Numbered from the stretch's first letter, positions 50,926 to 59,997 are shown. The stretch: DNA of 64,000 nt from Ampullimonas aquatilis (GCF_049675895.1 NZ_CP183834.1:1364001-1428000); one strand, 5' to 3'. The notes: generated by a model not told the origin, from the letters alone. Translations and numbers: made by a program.

Positions 50926-52653
50926 TTAGAGCGCCTCACTGGCAAAGTCAGCCAGACGTGAACGCTCACCACGAGCCAAGGTGACATGGCCGCTATGACT
51001 CCAGCCCTTGAAGCGATCGACCACATAGGTAAGACCTGATGAGCCTTCGGTGAGATAGGGCGTATCAATCTGGGCGATATTACCCAGGCAGACGATCTTG
51101 GTGCCAGGGCCAGCACGGGTGATCAAGGTTTTCATCTGCTTGGGCGTCAGGTTTTGGGCTTCGTCAATGATGAGGTACTTGTTGACGAAGGTCCGGCCAC
51201 GCATGAAATTGAGCGATTTGATCTTGATGCGTGAGCGGATCAAATCCTGTGTGGCAGCGCGGCCCCATTCACCGGCACCATCGTCCGATTTATTGAGTAC
51301 CTCAAGATTGTCATCAAACGCGCCCATCCAGGGCGACATTTTTTCCTCTTCCGTACCTGGCAGAAAACCAATGTCTTCGCCGACTGGCACCGTCACCCGG
51401 GTGACGATGATTTCGTTATAGAGTTTGGTATCCAGCACCTGTGCCAAACCTGCGGCCAGCGCCAGCAAGGTTTTACCCGTACCGGCCTGACCCAGCAGGG
51501 TGACAAAATCGCAATCGGGATTCATCAGCAGATTGAGCGCAAAATTTTGCTCACGATTCCGCGCCGTGACTCCCCAGATATTGTTTTTGCCGTGTGAGAA
51601 GTCTTTGAGCGTTTGCAAAACCGCAGTTTTGCCGTTGATTTCGCGCACCTGGGCATAAAACGGTACTTCGCCACTGCTGGGTTCTTGATAAACAAATTGA
51701 TTGACCAGCATGGACGGCACGAGGGGCCCGGTAATCCGGTAGAACATGCCTCCGCCGGTACGGCTGTCCCGTTCTTGCCAGCTTTCCATGCCTTTGCCAT
51801 GTTTTTCCCAAAAATTATCGGGCAAGGCGGTAATGCCGGTAAACAGCAGATCGCTGTCTTCCAGTACCTGGTCATTGAAATAGTCTTCCGCTGGCAGACC
51901 CAAAGCGCGTGCCTTGATGCGCATATTGATATCTTTGGATACCAATACCACCTCACGTTGCGGAAAGTCCCGCTGCAGGGCGCTGACCACCCCAAGAATC
52001 TGGTTATCGGCCTTACCTTGTGGCAGGCCTTCAGGCAGGCTCACATCATGCAGCTTGGTCTGAAAGAAGAGATTGCCACCGGCGTCCCGATTACCCAGTT
52101 TGGAGAGCGGAATGCCGGACTCATCTTCAGGGTGTGTATTGGCAACCAGTCCATCGAGTGTGCGACTGACCTGGCGCGCATTACGGGCCACTTCGGACAT
52201 GCCTTTTTTATGGTCATCCAGCTCCTCCAGCGTCATCATGGGCAGATAGACATCGTGCTCTTCAAAGCGGAACAGCGATGCCGGATCATGCATCAGCACA
52301 TTGGTATCGAGAACAAAGAGTTTACGAACCGTTTTCTTACCGTTGCTGGCACGACGATTACCGGAAGTCGAGGTAGCTTGATCTTTTTTATGCGGATTGC
52401 CTGACGAAGATGTTGAAGATGCGGCGGCGGGAGCGTGCTGGTCACGCGCAGTGATCTCAGTGTCCAGAGCAATCACTTTGGGTACGGCATGGAGTTCAGC
52501 GACCTTGGCTTTTTTCGGCTCGTTCAGATTTTTGACGGGACTAATCTTGATGGCTGCTTCAATGACTGGATTGTTTGCGTCTGTATCACTCGCCTTGTAT
52601 TCAGTGGTAGACAGAATCGTGGCGGGGCGAGTCGGCAGTTTAGGCAGCGGCAT
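50926..52653 (-). CDS. PIN-PhoH family ATPase (PhoH2-type)
   Basis: 575 residues from ATG 52653, the best start after GAGGAG with a 10-base gap; ATG 52662 is an alternative. After a ~110-residue Ala/Ser/Lys-rich lead-in comes a PIN nuclease domain (KLFVLDTNVLMHDPASLF, TLEELDDHKKG) and a PhoH domain with Walker A LLGQAGTGKTLLALA and Walker B KYLIIDEAQNLT. PhoH2 proteins act as ATP-driven RNA helicase/ribonucleases, in some genomes with an antitoxin partner; none is seen here. Preceded (5') by bcp and a terminator. Confidence 0.93.
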   Translation of the reverse strand: MPLPKLPTRPATILSTTEYKASDTDANNPVIEAAIKISPVKNLNEPKKAKVAELHAVPKVIALDTEITARDQHAPAAASSTSSSGNPHKKDQATSTSGNRRASNGKKTVRKLFVLDTNVLMHDPASLFRFEEHDVYLPMMTLEELDDHKKGMSEVARNARQVSRTLDGLVANTHPEDESGIPLSKLGNRDAGGNLFFQTKLHDVSLPEGLPQGKADNQILGVVSALQRDFPQREVVLVSKDINMRIKARALGLPAEDYFNDQVLEDSDLLFTGITALPDNFWEKHGKGMESWQERDSRTGGGMFYRITGPLVPSMLVNQFVYQEPSSGEVPFYAQVREINGKTAVLQTLKDFSHGKNNIWGVTARNREQNFALNLLMNPDCDFVTLLGQAGTGKTLLALAAGLAQVLDTKLYNEIIVTRVTVPVGEDIGFLPGTEEEKMSPWMGAFDDNLEVLNKSDDGAGEWGRAATQDLIRSRIKIKSLNFMRGRTFVNKYLIIDEAQNLTPKQMKTLITRAGPGTKIVCLGNIAQIDTPYLTEGSSGLTYVVDRFKGWSHSGHVTLARGERSRLADFASEAL

Positions 52654-52712
52654 AAAGGGCATACTCCTCAAGTGGGCAAAAGTTGGAAAACAAGAAAGCT
52701 AAAAAAGGAAAT

Positions 52713-52763
52713 AAAAAAGCCACTTGGTTCGCGCAATGACTCCGGCGAATCAACAAGTGGCTT
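52713..52763 (-). terminator. Rho-independent terminator between bcp and phoH2
   Basis: On the minus strand AAGCCACTTG and CAAGTGGCTT pair, with an inner GATTCGC/GCGAAC-like match, followed by TTTTTTAT. It separates bcp from the PIN-PhoH gene on the same strand. Confidence 0.85.
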
Positions 52764-52884
52764 GGTTTTGCCCGACACGACCGGTTTAATGCAACCAGTC
52801 TTTTGTGTGAAGAAAATATCAATATTGAAAAGAAATCCGTTGAGGTTCTTCAGGAAACTGCACAACACACATGACTCTAATTTT

Positions 52885-53349
52885 TCACATCGCCTGTACA
52901 AAGTCAAGCACTTCCTGAACATGACCAGCCACTTTAATGCCACGCCATTCCTTGGACAACTGGCCTTTTTCATCAATCAGAAAGGTACTGCGCTCAATGC
53001 CGCGAACTTCTTTACCGTACATTTTTTTCATCTTGATGACATCAAACAGCTGACAAAGCGCTTCATCGCCATCAGATATCAACTCAAAAGGCATGCCCAG
53101 CTTGGTTTTGAAATTCATATGTGATTTCAGACTGTCACGAGAAATGCCAAATACTTCGGCATTGGCCGCCTGAAATTGCGGATGCAGATCACGAAACTGC
53201 ATGCCTTCAGTGGTGCAACCTGGGGTATTGTCCTTGGGGTAAAAATACAGCACCAGCTTTTTACCCTTGAAATCGGCCAGATTGAAGTTGTCGATAGTCG
53301 TGGTAGGTGCAGAGAAGTCGGGTACTGCTTGTGAGAGTGCAACGGTCAT
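52885..53349 (-). CDS. bcp: Peroxiredoxin Bcp/PrxQ, lacking the usual second cysteine
   Basis: Thiol peroxidase reducing H2O2 and organic peroxides. 154 residues; peroxidatic Cys in YPKDNTPGCTTEGMQFRD. In most Bcp proteins the motif continues CTxExCxFRD, with the resolving Cys five residues on; here that place is Met, so the enzyme should be one-Cys-like or use a distant Cys (one lies in EALCQLF). The usual GISRDSLKSHMNF and RSTFLIDEKG segments are present. It is separated by 17 bases from arnD upstream, so it may partly ride on the arn transcript. Confidence 0.93.
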   Translation of the reverse strand: MTVALSQAVPDFSAPTTTIDNFNLADFKGKKLVLYFYPKDNTPGCTTEGMQFRDLHPQFQAANAEVFGISRDSLKSHMNFKTKLGMPFELISDGDEALCQLFDVIKMKKMYGKEVRGIERSTFLIDEKGQLSKEWRGIKVAGHVQEVLDFVQAM

Positions 53350-53366
53350 TTTTTATCCTTGTCTTT

Positions 53367-54284
53367 TCAGGCTTGCTGGACGATCAATTCTCCTGATCTT
53401 CCAGGTATTGCATCCCAAGTGTATGACATGACAGGTAATCGACTGAGATCCAGGGTCTGATAATACTGACCCATTGAGACAAGTTGATGACCTTGAGCAC
53501 GCCAGCCTTGTAGCAATTTGTCGAATATGTGGGCAAGTTTCTGCCCTTCAAGCTCTGCATGCAAGGTATAGACCTGATTTTTTTGTGTATCTTGTGTCAG
53601 CGAGAGTAAATGGTCGGCCACATTATCGATCGTAATATTATCCACACCTATCAATTCATCCAGTGTTGGCAGGGTGGTGGGCATTTGCACATGACGCAAG
53701 GTTTTACCGTTGATCTGCAAATGATGTGGCTGCCCCATTGATTGCCCACGTAACAATATTCGTCCATCTGAGGCATAGGCCATCTGCCAGTCGTCCAATT
53801 GCTCAAAGGCGGCATCGTTCATCTGCCAACCGGCGGCGCCATGCGTCAGTGGCGCTGAACCAAAAACCTCGGTAAAGCGATCATGGCTCTTTTGCATTTG
53901 CCAGCGAGTCCAATCTGCTGTTTTATGGCGGACTTCATCGTGCCAAAGCACATGATCCCATGTGTGGATGCCACATTCAAACCCCGCATCTTGGGTTGCC
54001 CGTAGTTCATTTTTACAGGTTTTACCGATATCAGGGCCTGGCAAGAGTACGCCATACATGAGCGTTTTCAAGCCATAGTGTTCAACCACGGAAGTGCGTG
54101 AAACCTTGGAGAAAAAACCGGGCCGAAAAACCCGCTTGAGTGCCCAACCAGTATGGTCAGGCCCTAGACTAAAGAGAAAAGTTGCACCAGCGCGATGTTT
54201 GCTGAGTAGCTTGACCAGATTGGGAACGCCTTCACGTGTGCCGCGATAGGTATCCACATCAATCTTGAGTGTGATATATGCCAA
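53367..54284 (-). CDS. arnD: L-Ara4N-lipid deformylase ArnD (polysaccharide deacetylase family)
   Basis: Removes the formyl group from undecaprenyl-phosphate-Ara4N-formyl at the cytoplasmic face of the inner membrane. KIDVDTYRGTREGVPNLVKL matches the ArnD start, with the metal-binding Asp in DVDT and a later CGIHTWDHVLWHDE carrying the usual His-Trp-Asp-His. Start taken as TTG 54284 (AYITLKIDVDT...), since the ATG at 54320 lies in a hairpin loop and adds 12 residues not typical of ArnD; the TTG gives about 305 residues, near the family's ~300. Last gene of the arn run. Confidence 0.9.
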   Translation of the reverse strand: MAYITLKIDVDTYRGTREGVPNLVKLLSKHRAGATFLFSLGPDHTGWALKRVFRPGFFSKVSRTSVVEHYGLKTLMYGVLLPGPDIGKTCKNELRATQDAGFECGIHTWDHVLWHDEVRHKTADWTRWQMQKSHDRFTEVFGSAPLTHGAAGWQMNDAAFEQLDDWQMAYASDGRILLRGQSMGQPHHLQINGKTLRHVQMPTTLPTLDELIGVDNITIDNVADHLLSLTQDTQKNQVYTLHAELEGQKLAHIFDKLLQGWRAQGHQLVSMGQYYQTLDLSRLPVMSYTWDAIPGRSGELIVQQA

Positions 54285-54303
54285 AAGTACCAGGTCCTGC
54301 GAA

Positions 54304-54335
54304 CAATCACGATCAGCCAATACTGATCGTGATTG
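54304..54335. promoter_or_regulatory. Perfect 13-bp hairpin just before arnD
   Basis: CAATCACGATCAG (54304-54316), loop CCAATA, CTGATCGTGATTG (54323-54335). It lies between the decarboxylase stop and the arnD start, 20 bases before the TTG at 54284; the in-frame ATG at 54320 falls at its loop. No T run follows in either direction. Likely an RNA structure limiting arnD translation or a processing/decay site. Confidence 0.6.
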
Positions 54336-54362
54336 GTGATTGAAAAGGTTTAATCGACCAGC

Positions 54363-55406
54363 TTAGTCGACCAGTTTACGGGCTTCGCTAACCTGACCTC
54401 GGTAGGCATCAAAAATTTTGGCGAGTGCATCATCCATTTTGACTTTGGGTGCCCAATCCAGTTCTTCCATGGTATTGGTGATCTTAGGAACGCGATTTTG
54501 CACGTCCTGATAACCCTTGCCGTAGTATTCGCCAGAAGTGGTTTCCACGATCTTGACCTTGGCCGCCGTTTCCTTGTACTCAGGATATTGCGCTGCCAGT
54601 TTCAACATCATGTCGGACAATTCACGCACTGAGAAATTATTGGTTGGATTACCGATGTTGTAGATTTTGCCGCTGGCAATGCCATCTTTATTGGCGATGA
54701 TTTTGACCAATGCATCAATGCCGTCATCAATATAGGTGAACGCACGCTTTTGATTGCCGCCATCGACCAGCTTGATGGTTTCACCGCGCACAATATGACC
54801 CAGGAACTGGGTAATCACGCGTGAAGAGCCTTCCTTGGCGGTATTGATGGAGTCCAGACCCGCACCGATCCAGTTAAATGGACGGAACAAAGTGTAATCC
54901 AGTCCAGCTTGCTGACCATAACCGGCGATCACACGATCCATCAATTGTTTGGCGCAGGCGTAAATCCAGCGTGGCTTGTTGATAGGGCCGTAAACCAGAT
55001 TGGAGTTTTCTGGGTCAAACTCGCCGTCGCCACACATACCATACACTTCCGATGTGGAAGGGAAAATGACGCGGGTTTTATATTTGACTGCCTGACGGAT
55101 GATGGGCAGATTGGCTTCAAAGTCCAATTCAAAAACACGCAGCGGATCTTTCACATAGGTAGAAGGCGTGGCAATCGCGACCAATGGCAGAACGACATCA
55201 CATTTGCGTACGTTGTACTCAACCCACTCTTTATTGATGGTGATATCACCTTCAGAAAAGTGAAAGCGTGGATGATCCAGCAGATGGCTGATGCGCTCGG
55301 ATTGCATGTCCATACCATAGACTTCCCAGTCGGTGGTTTCAATAATGCGATTGGACAAGTGGTGGCCGATAAAACCGTTGACGCCAAGAATAAGAACTTT
55401 TTGCAT
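54363..55406 (-). CDS. arnA: UDP-glucuronate decarboxylase (ArnA C-terminal domain as a separate protein)
   Basis: NAD-dependent oxidative decarboxylation of UDP-glucuronate to UDP-4-keto-pentose, first step of the L-Ara4N route. 347 residues from ATG 55406 (MQKVLILGVNGFIGHHLSNR, the Rossmann GxxGxxG motif). An in-frame extension to 55529 would overlap the upstream gene and has no homology. Other marks are PSTSEVYGMCGDGEFDPENS and the catalytic-type YACAKQLMDRVI. In E. coli this domain is fused to the formyltransferase as ArnA (~660 residues); here they are separate, 7 bases apart, as in other Burkholderiales. Confidence 0.92.
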   Translation of the reverse strand: MQKVLILGVNGFIGHHLSNRIIETTDWEVYGMDMQSERISHLLDHPRFHFSEGDITINKEWVEYNVRKCDVVLPLVAIATPSTYVKDPLRVFELDFEANLPIIRQAVKYKTRVIFPSTSEVYGMCGDGEFDPENSNLVYGPINKPRWIYACAKQLMDRVIAGYGQQAGLDYTLFRPFNWIGAGLDSINTAKEGSSRVITQFLGHIVRGETIKLVDGGNQKRAFTYIDDGIDALVKIIANKDGIASGKIYNIGNPTNNFSVRELSDMMLKLAAQYPEYKETAAKVKIVETTSGEYYGKGYQDVQNRVPKITNTMEELDWAPKVKMDDALAKIFDAYRGQVSEARKLVD

Positions 55407-55413
55407 GATAGAT

Positions 55414-56367
55414 TTAAGCGATGAGATTGAAATATTGTTCAGTAGAGACAGGTTGTCCGTTATGACGGAGCTCATGAATATGGATGACGCCATCAGCAGT
55501 AACGCCAAAGAACTGCTGGCCGATGACATGCACGCCTAAATCCGGCTTTTTCCCCAGTAAAGTTGTCAGTGTATCAGTTTGGAATTGAGCTTCGTCACGA
55601 TAGCGGGCTCGGGCGATCATGAAGCGCTCACTCTTGCCGTTAGTTGTTACATCAAAAAAAGCGCCAGGATAGGGAGGCGCTACGGCACGAATCAGGTTGT
55701 AGATTTCCTGGGCGGGCTGCTCCCAGTCAATCCGCCCATCTTCAGGCTTGCGACCGCCAAAATAACTGCCATTGGCAAGATCATTCGGTAAGCGCGGCGC
55801 ATTGCCTGCAATTACCGCAGGCAATGCCTGCCAAAGTGTCTGTTCTGCGGCGACACACATTTTATTGAAAGCGTCTTCGCCGGTATCGTCGGGCAAAATG
55901 GGTACAGCAGTTTGCGCAATGATGGCCCCTGCATCAGGTTTCGCCACCATTTCATGCAACGTCGCGCCAGTTTCTGTGGCCCCCTTGAGTACCGCCCAAT
56001 TGGTTGGAGCACGACCACGAAATTTAGGCAATAAAGAGCCATGCATATTGTAGGCACCCTGACGTGCTTTTTCGAGCAGGGAGGTGGGCAGCATGTAGCG
56101 ATAGTAAAAGGCAAAAATGAAATCAGGCTGAATGGTATCGAGCTGTTTCTCAATTTCTGCCAGTTCAGCCTGCTCAGGGAAAACTGCCGGGATCTGATAG
56201 TCGTGCGCTACTTCGGCAACGCTGTCAAACCAGATCTTTTCCCAGGGGTTGTCGTGATGCGTCACGATCAGGCTGATTTCAAAGCCCGATTGTTTTTGTG
56301 CAGCCAATAACACTTTCAAACAACGAACGCCGACATTGCTGTAGGCAAAAACGACAACTTTCTTCAA
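55414..56367 (-). CDS. arnA: Formyltransferase (ArnA N-terminal domain as a separate protein)
   Basis: Formylates UDP-L-Ara4N using 10-formyl-tetrahydrofolate. 317 residues; folate-dependent formyltransferase fold with MLPTSLLEKARQGAYNMHGS (Asn and His of the catalytic set), LLPKFRGRAPTNWAVLKGAT and TLHEMVAKPDAGAIIAQ. The first ~30 residues (KKVVVFAYSNVGVRCLKVLL) match ArnA. It is followed 7 bases on by the decarboxylase. The UDP-Ara4N substrate would need ArnB, which is not encoded here. Confidence 0.92.
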   Translation of the reverse strand: MKKVVVFAYSNVGVRCLKVLLAAQKQSGFEISLIVTHHDNPWEKIWFDSVAEVAHDYQIPAVFPEQAELAEIEKQLDTIQPDFIFAFYYRYMLPTSLLEKARQGAYNMHGSLLPKFRGRAPTNWAVLKGATETGATLHEMVAKPDAGAIIAQTAVPILPDDTGEDAFNKMCVAAEQTLWQALPAVIAGNAPRLPNDLANGSYFGGRKPEDGRIDWEQPAQEIYNLIRAVAPPYPGAFFDVTTNGKSERFMIARARYRDEAQFQTDTLTTLLGKKPDLGVHVIGQQFFGVTADGVIHIHELRHNGQPVSTEQYFNLIA

Positions 56368-56381
56368 GAAACTAACTCCGT

Positions 56382-57416
56382 TTAGAGATGAGAGGAAGGC
56401 GATGGTGGGGTATTTTCAAGAATCGCTTGCAGCACGTAACGTGGGCGCTCGCGAACTTGTTGGTAAATGCGGCCGACATATTCACCCAGGAGTCCCAGAC
56501 CAAATAGCACTACACCCAAGAGAAAGAAGGAAATGGCAAACAGGGTAAATACCCCTTCGGCCTCAGAACCAATAAAGAGGCGGCGGCCGATCAGCACCAC
56601 TACCAGGATGGCTGACAGTGCCGATAACGCTACCCCAACTACCGACAGCCATTGCAAAGGTACCACTGAAAAACTGGTCACCAGGTCAAAATTGAGACGG
56701 ATCAAACTATAGAGCGAATACTTGGATTCCCCTGCAAAACGCTCTTCATGTTCAACATGAATTTCGGTCGGTTTGCTGGCAAAAGAATAGGCCAAAGCCG
56801 GAATGAAGGTATTAACTTCACGACATTGGTTAATCGTGTCAATGATGCGACGTGAATAGGCACGCAGCATACAGCCCTGATCGGTCATTTTGATGCGGGT
56901 AATGCGCTCGCGCAGGCGGTTCATGGCACGTGATGCTTTTTTGCGCCACCAGATATCCTGACGTTGGTTGCGAATGCTGCCAACGTAATCATAGCCTTCA
57001 TGCATTTTGGCCACCAGATTACCGATTTCTTCGGGGGGGTTCTGCAAGTCGGCATCCAAGGTGACAATAATGCGGCCACGAGTGCGTTCAAAACCAGCCA
57101 GAATCGCCATATGTTGGCCAAAATTGCCATTAAACAAGATAACGCGGGTCACATCGGGGCGTTTGTGGAACTGATCAGCCAGCATTTGTGGCGAGCGATC
57201 ACGACTGCCATCATTGATGAAAATGATTTCGTAACTCAGATTGAGTGCATCCAGTGCGGGATATAGCCGGGAAAAAAGCGCTTCAAGTCCATCTTCTTCG
57301 TTGTAAACGGGAATGACAACAGACAACTCCGGCTGAAGTTGACCAGGCAAACCTGCTGCCTCATTCTCGGGCAGATCAAGTGAGACGGTTTTAAATAATG
57401 GGTGAGGAGTATTCAT
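56382..57416 (-). CDS. arnC: Undecaprenyl-phosphate L-Ara4FN transferase ArnC
   Basis: GT2-family enzyme moving formylated Ara4N from UDP to undecaprenyl phosphate. Residues ~30-230 are the GT-A domain (LSVVIPVYNEEDGLEALFSR, IIFINDGSRDRSPQ, IVTLDADLQNPPEE), followed by two C-terminal membrane helices at ~255-325 (LSVVGVALSALSAILVVVLI, LFAISFFLLGVVLFGLGLLG) that anchor it. ATG 57416 (NTPHPLFKTV) chosen because an earlier start at 57476 would overlap the SMR gene. 344 residues, close to the usual ~320-330. Confidence 0.92.
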   Translation of the reverse strand: MNTPHPLFKTVSLDLPENEAAGLPGQLQPELSVVIPVYNEEDGLEALFSRLYPALDALNLSYEIIFINDGSRDRSPQMLADQFHKRPDVTRVILFNGNFGQHMAILAGFERTRGRIIVTLDADLQNPPEEIGNLVAKMHEGYDYVGSIRNQRQDIWWRKKASRAMNRLRERITRIKMTDQGCMLRAYSRRIIDTINQCREVNTFIPALAYSFASKPTEIHVEHEERFAGESKYSLYSLIRLNFDLVTSFSVVPLQWLSVVGVALSALSAILVVVLIGRRLFIGSEAEGVFTLFAISFFLLGVVLFGLGLLGEYVGRIYQQVRERPRYVLQAILENTPPSPSSHL

Positions 57417-57447
57417 TCGCTTAGCAAGTCCCAAAATGATAGCCGGA

Positions 57448-57819
57448 TTAGCTTTTTGCCAGTATATAGACGCCAACTATAATAATGCCCATTCCTACCA
57501 TACGTTGTATAGAGAGGTTTTCCCCGAGCAAATACCAGGCGCCCAATGCATTAACCACATAGCCTAGCGACAACATGGGGTAGGCAATCGATACATCGAC
57601 GCGCGACAAACCCATGATCCAGACAGCCACCGAAAGAACATAGCAAGTCAATCCACCGATGATAGGCAATTGACTCATCAATTTGATGCCAATCGGCCAA
57701 ATATTGGCCAGTGAGAAATCAAAATGTCCAACGGCATTCACGCCAGCTTTAAGCAACAATTGGGCGCAGGCATTGAGCATGACACCGGTAACAATCAATA
57801 TGACAACAATAGGGCTCAT
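57448..57819 (-). CDS. SMR-family membrane protein, probable L-Ara4N-lipid flippase subunit
   Basis: 123 residues from ATG 57819, four hydrophobic helices (VVILIVTGVMLNACAQLLLK, IGGLTCYVLSVAVWIMGLSR, IAYPMLSLGYVVNALGAWYL, MVGMGIIIVGVYILAKS), the small-multidrug-resistance/EmrE fold of ArnE/ArnF. In E. coli ArnE and ArnF form a heterodimer that flips the lipid-linked sugar to the periplasm; here only one such gene is present, so it may act as a homodimer. Between arnT and arnC. Confidence 0.85.
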   Translation of the reverse strand: MSPIVVILIVTGVMLNACAQLLLKAGVNAVGHFDFSLANIWPIGIKLMSQLPIIGGLTCYVLSVAVWIMGLSRVDVSIAYPMLSLGYVVNALGAWYLLGENLSIQRMVGMGIIIVGVYILAKS

Positions 57820-57832
57820 GAGTTGAATTTTT

Positions 57833-59494
57833 CTAGGGTTTACTGACAAAAACGCGGCGCTGGTCTCGGGCGATGACAGTCATCGGCAGATCTTCCTGCA
57901 GCAGTGTGTCAAATGTCGCGGGTGGCATCATGGCGACGGGTGACACATCTGTCAACCAGCGAGTCTTGAAACCATCCAGATCGGTCAGCCATTTTTGCGG
58001 CTCTTGCTGAACACCAAACTCCATTTCATCGGCATGTTTGACGAGTGTGAAGGTGCGTTGTAAATAAAAAGGCATGGTCTGATCGTACATATTCACTGCA
58101 TACAGCGGCGTTTCAGGCCGAATGACAGATTGCAGTTTGGGCAGCATGGATAATCCTGATGACACTGCAGCCAAGGGTGCAAAGCCTAGCAGAATCAAAT
58201 GAGATAGTGCCACACCACCGACTGCCATGGATAGTACGGCACGCGTGCGCTGCTCCTCTCTGTCACTGATCCAGCGATTATGCAAAATGGCGCCAATCAA
58301 CAAGATGATCAGTGCTGTCATGATCCAGGGTTGATATTGTCTTAATAATTCACCGTGCAGTTGGTCACTGGCAAATCGCTGAATTTGCCAGGTGACGCCC
58401 AAGCCTGCCAGAGAGAGAAAAATGGTCAGCCAACCATTAATACGAAACCAGCCAGTGCCGTGTAAGTTATCCATGGCGCGTGCAATCAGCAGCGCCAGCG
58501 CCGGAAAAACCGGCAAGATGTACGAGGGTAATTTGGAACTGGACATGCTGAAAAAGAAAAAGATGAATACAAACCAGACCAGCAGCAATTTGCCTACCTG
58601 AAAGTCATGATTTTTTTCTCGTAACGGTCCGGTAAAAATGGTTGGTAACCAACCCAGCCAAGGTATCAGGCCACCAATCAGCAAAGGGAAAAAGTACCAC
58701 CAGGGGCCTTCACGATGATGTACCTTGGTCAAAAAGCGCTGAAAGTGTTCGTGGATAAAAAAGAATTGCGGAAATTCGGGGTTGGCAATTGATACCGCGA
58801 CAAACCAGGGTACGGTGATGGCAAAAAAGATCAGCAGGCCGCTCAGCCAATTCAGGCTTTTGAGCAATGCCCAATCACGTGACCAGAGCAGATAGAGCAC
58901 CATCACTGCACCCGGTAGCACAATGCCAATCAAGCCTTTGGATAAGACAGCCAATGCCATACCAGTCCAGCATAAACCCATCCAGAACCCATGTATCGAC
59001 TTGATTTCCCGATGATGCTGAGCAATCAGCAAGCTGCAAAGCGCCAGGCTCATCATGCCTGATAAGCCCATGTCCAGGGTGTTGATATGACCGAGTGCAC
59101 TCCACCAAAAACACGAGGCAAGTACGGCACCTGCGTATAAGCCAGTGCGCCGGTTGTAAATGCGACGGCCCGCATAGGCCGTGAGCACAATGCCAAAAAA
59201 GCCAGTCAGACCAGTCCATAGACGAGCCTGCCAGTCACCCAGACCAAAGACTTCAAAGGTTGCCGCCGTGACCCAGTTTTGCAGGGGGGGTTTTTCAAAA
59301 TATTTGAGGCCATTTAAGCGCGGGGTGATCCAGTCACCAGTTGCCACAATTTCGCGCGCCATTTCGGCGTAGCGGCCTTCATCGGTTTTGACGAGCGGGC
59401 GAAAGCCGAGCGCGCCGAACCAGGCGACTGCCAGCAAAATCAGCAATGGCAGCATCAAGCGCCGGGATGGCTCAGTATGTATGGAGAAGTTCAC
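57833..59494 (-). CDS. arnT: L-Ara4N transferase ArnT (GT39-family membrane protein)
   Basis: Periplasm-facing enzyme that adds L-Ara4N to lipid A, lowering negative charge and giving resistance to cationic peptides and polymyxin. 553 residues with about a dozen membrane helices; the first long periplasmic loop carries VKTDEGRYAEMAREIVATGD and FEKPPLQNWVTA, the conserved GT39/ArnT region. The start is a GTG at 59494; an ATG at 59455 is an alternative. It is the first gene of the minus-strand arn operon; the ~100-base region upstream to the next gene should hold the promoter, though no site for a PhoP/PmrA-type regulator was recognised. Confidence 0.92.
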   Translation of the reverse strand: MNFSIHTEPSRRLMLPLLILLAVAWFGALGFRPLVKTDEGRYAEMAREIVATGDWITPRLNGLKYFEKPPLQNWVTAATFEVFGLGDWQARLWTGLTGFFGIVLTAYAGRRIYNRRTGLYAGAVLASCFWWSALGHINTLDMGLSGMMSLALCSLLIAQHHREIKSIHGFWMGLCWTGMALAVLSKGLIGIVLPGAVMVLYLLWSRDWALLKSLNWLSGLLIFFAITVPWFVAVSIANPEFPQFFFIHEHFQRFLTKVHHREGPWWYFFPLLIGGLIPWLGWLPTIFTGPLREKNHDFQVGKLLLVWFVFIFFFFSMSSSKLPSYILPVFPALALLIARAMDNLHGTGWFRINGWLTIFLSLAGLGVTWQIQRFASDQLHGELLRQYQPWIMTALIILLIGAILHNRWISDREEQRTRAVLSMAVGGVALSHLILLGFAPLAAVSSGLSMLPKLQSVIRPETPLYAVNMYDQTMPFYLQRTFTLVKHADEMEFGVQQEPQKWLTDLDGFKTRWLTDVSPVAMMPPATFDTLLQEDLPMTVIARDQRRVFVSKP

Positions 59495-59595
59495 AGGAGT
59501 ATTTGTAAAGTGGCTTGAAAATATAGCCTAAGCTGGGCATTTTAGCTGTATTCTCCCTGGGGGTATAGGGTGTGTTGTACGCTTTGTACAGTGCA

Positions 59596-59997
59596 CTATT
59601 CTTTTTCAATCAGCAACGCTGCCAAGACACGACGACCTTCGCTCATCAAAATATTATAGGTGCGGCAGGCTGCCTTGATATCCATGGTTTCTACGCCAAT
59701 GCGTTTCGGCATCAAGGGAACCAGCCATTCAGGTCTTGGAAAGCGCTGGCGCTGGCCAGTGCCAAAGATGATGACTTCGGGTTCCCAGGCCAGTAGTTGT
59801 TCAAAATGTTCAGCGCTGAGTTCGTCAAACTTGCCGACTGGCCAGCTTTGTACTGCCTTTTCAGGCATGACTAAAACGCTGGACTCATAGCGGATGGCAT
59901 TGATTTCGATAAAGCCGTCGCCATAGGCGGTGACGGTCTGATATTGCTGGGTGGGAGCGGTTTGCAGTTTCACAGTGGTCGACGAATCAGGTGGCAT
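59596..59997 (-). CDS. Mth938-like (DUF498) domain protein
   Basis: 133 residues from ATG 59997 (PPDSSTTVKLQTAP); an in-frame ATG at 60075 adds 26 residues unlike the family. The fold is recognised from GDGFIEINAIRYESSVLVMP, VIIFGTGQRQRFP and the closing RRVLAALLIEKE. The family is widespread, often beside genes for respiration or amino-acid metabolism; its human relative NDUFAF3 helps complex I assembly, but the bacterial role is not known. Divergent from alaA with about 125 bases between starts. Confidence 0.85.
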   Translation of the reverse strand: MPPDSSTTVKLQTAPTQQYQTVTAYGDGFIEINAIRYESSVLVMPEKAVQSWPVGKFDELSAEHFEQLLAWEPEVIIFGTGQRQRFPRPEWLVPLMPKRIGVETMDIKAACRTYNILMSEGRRVLAALLIEKE

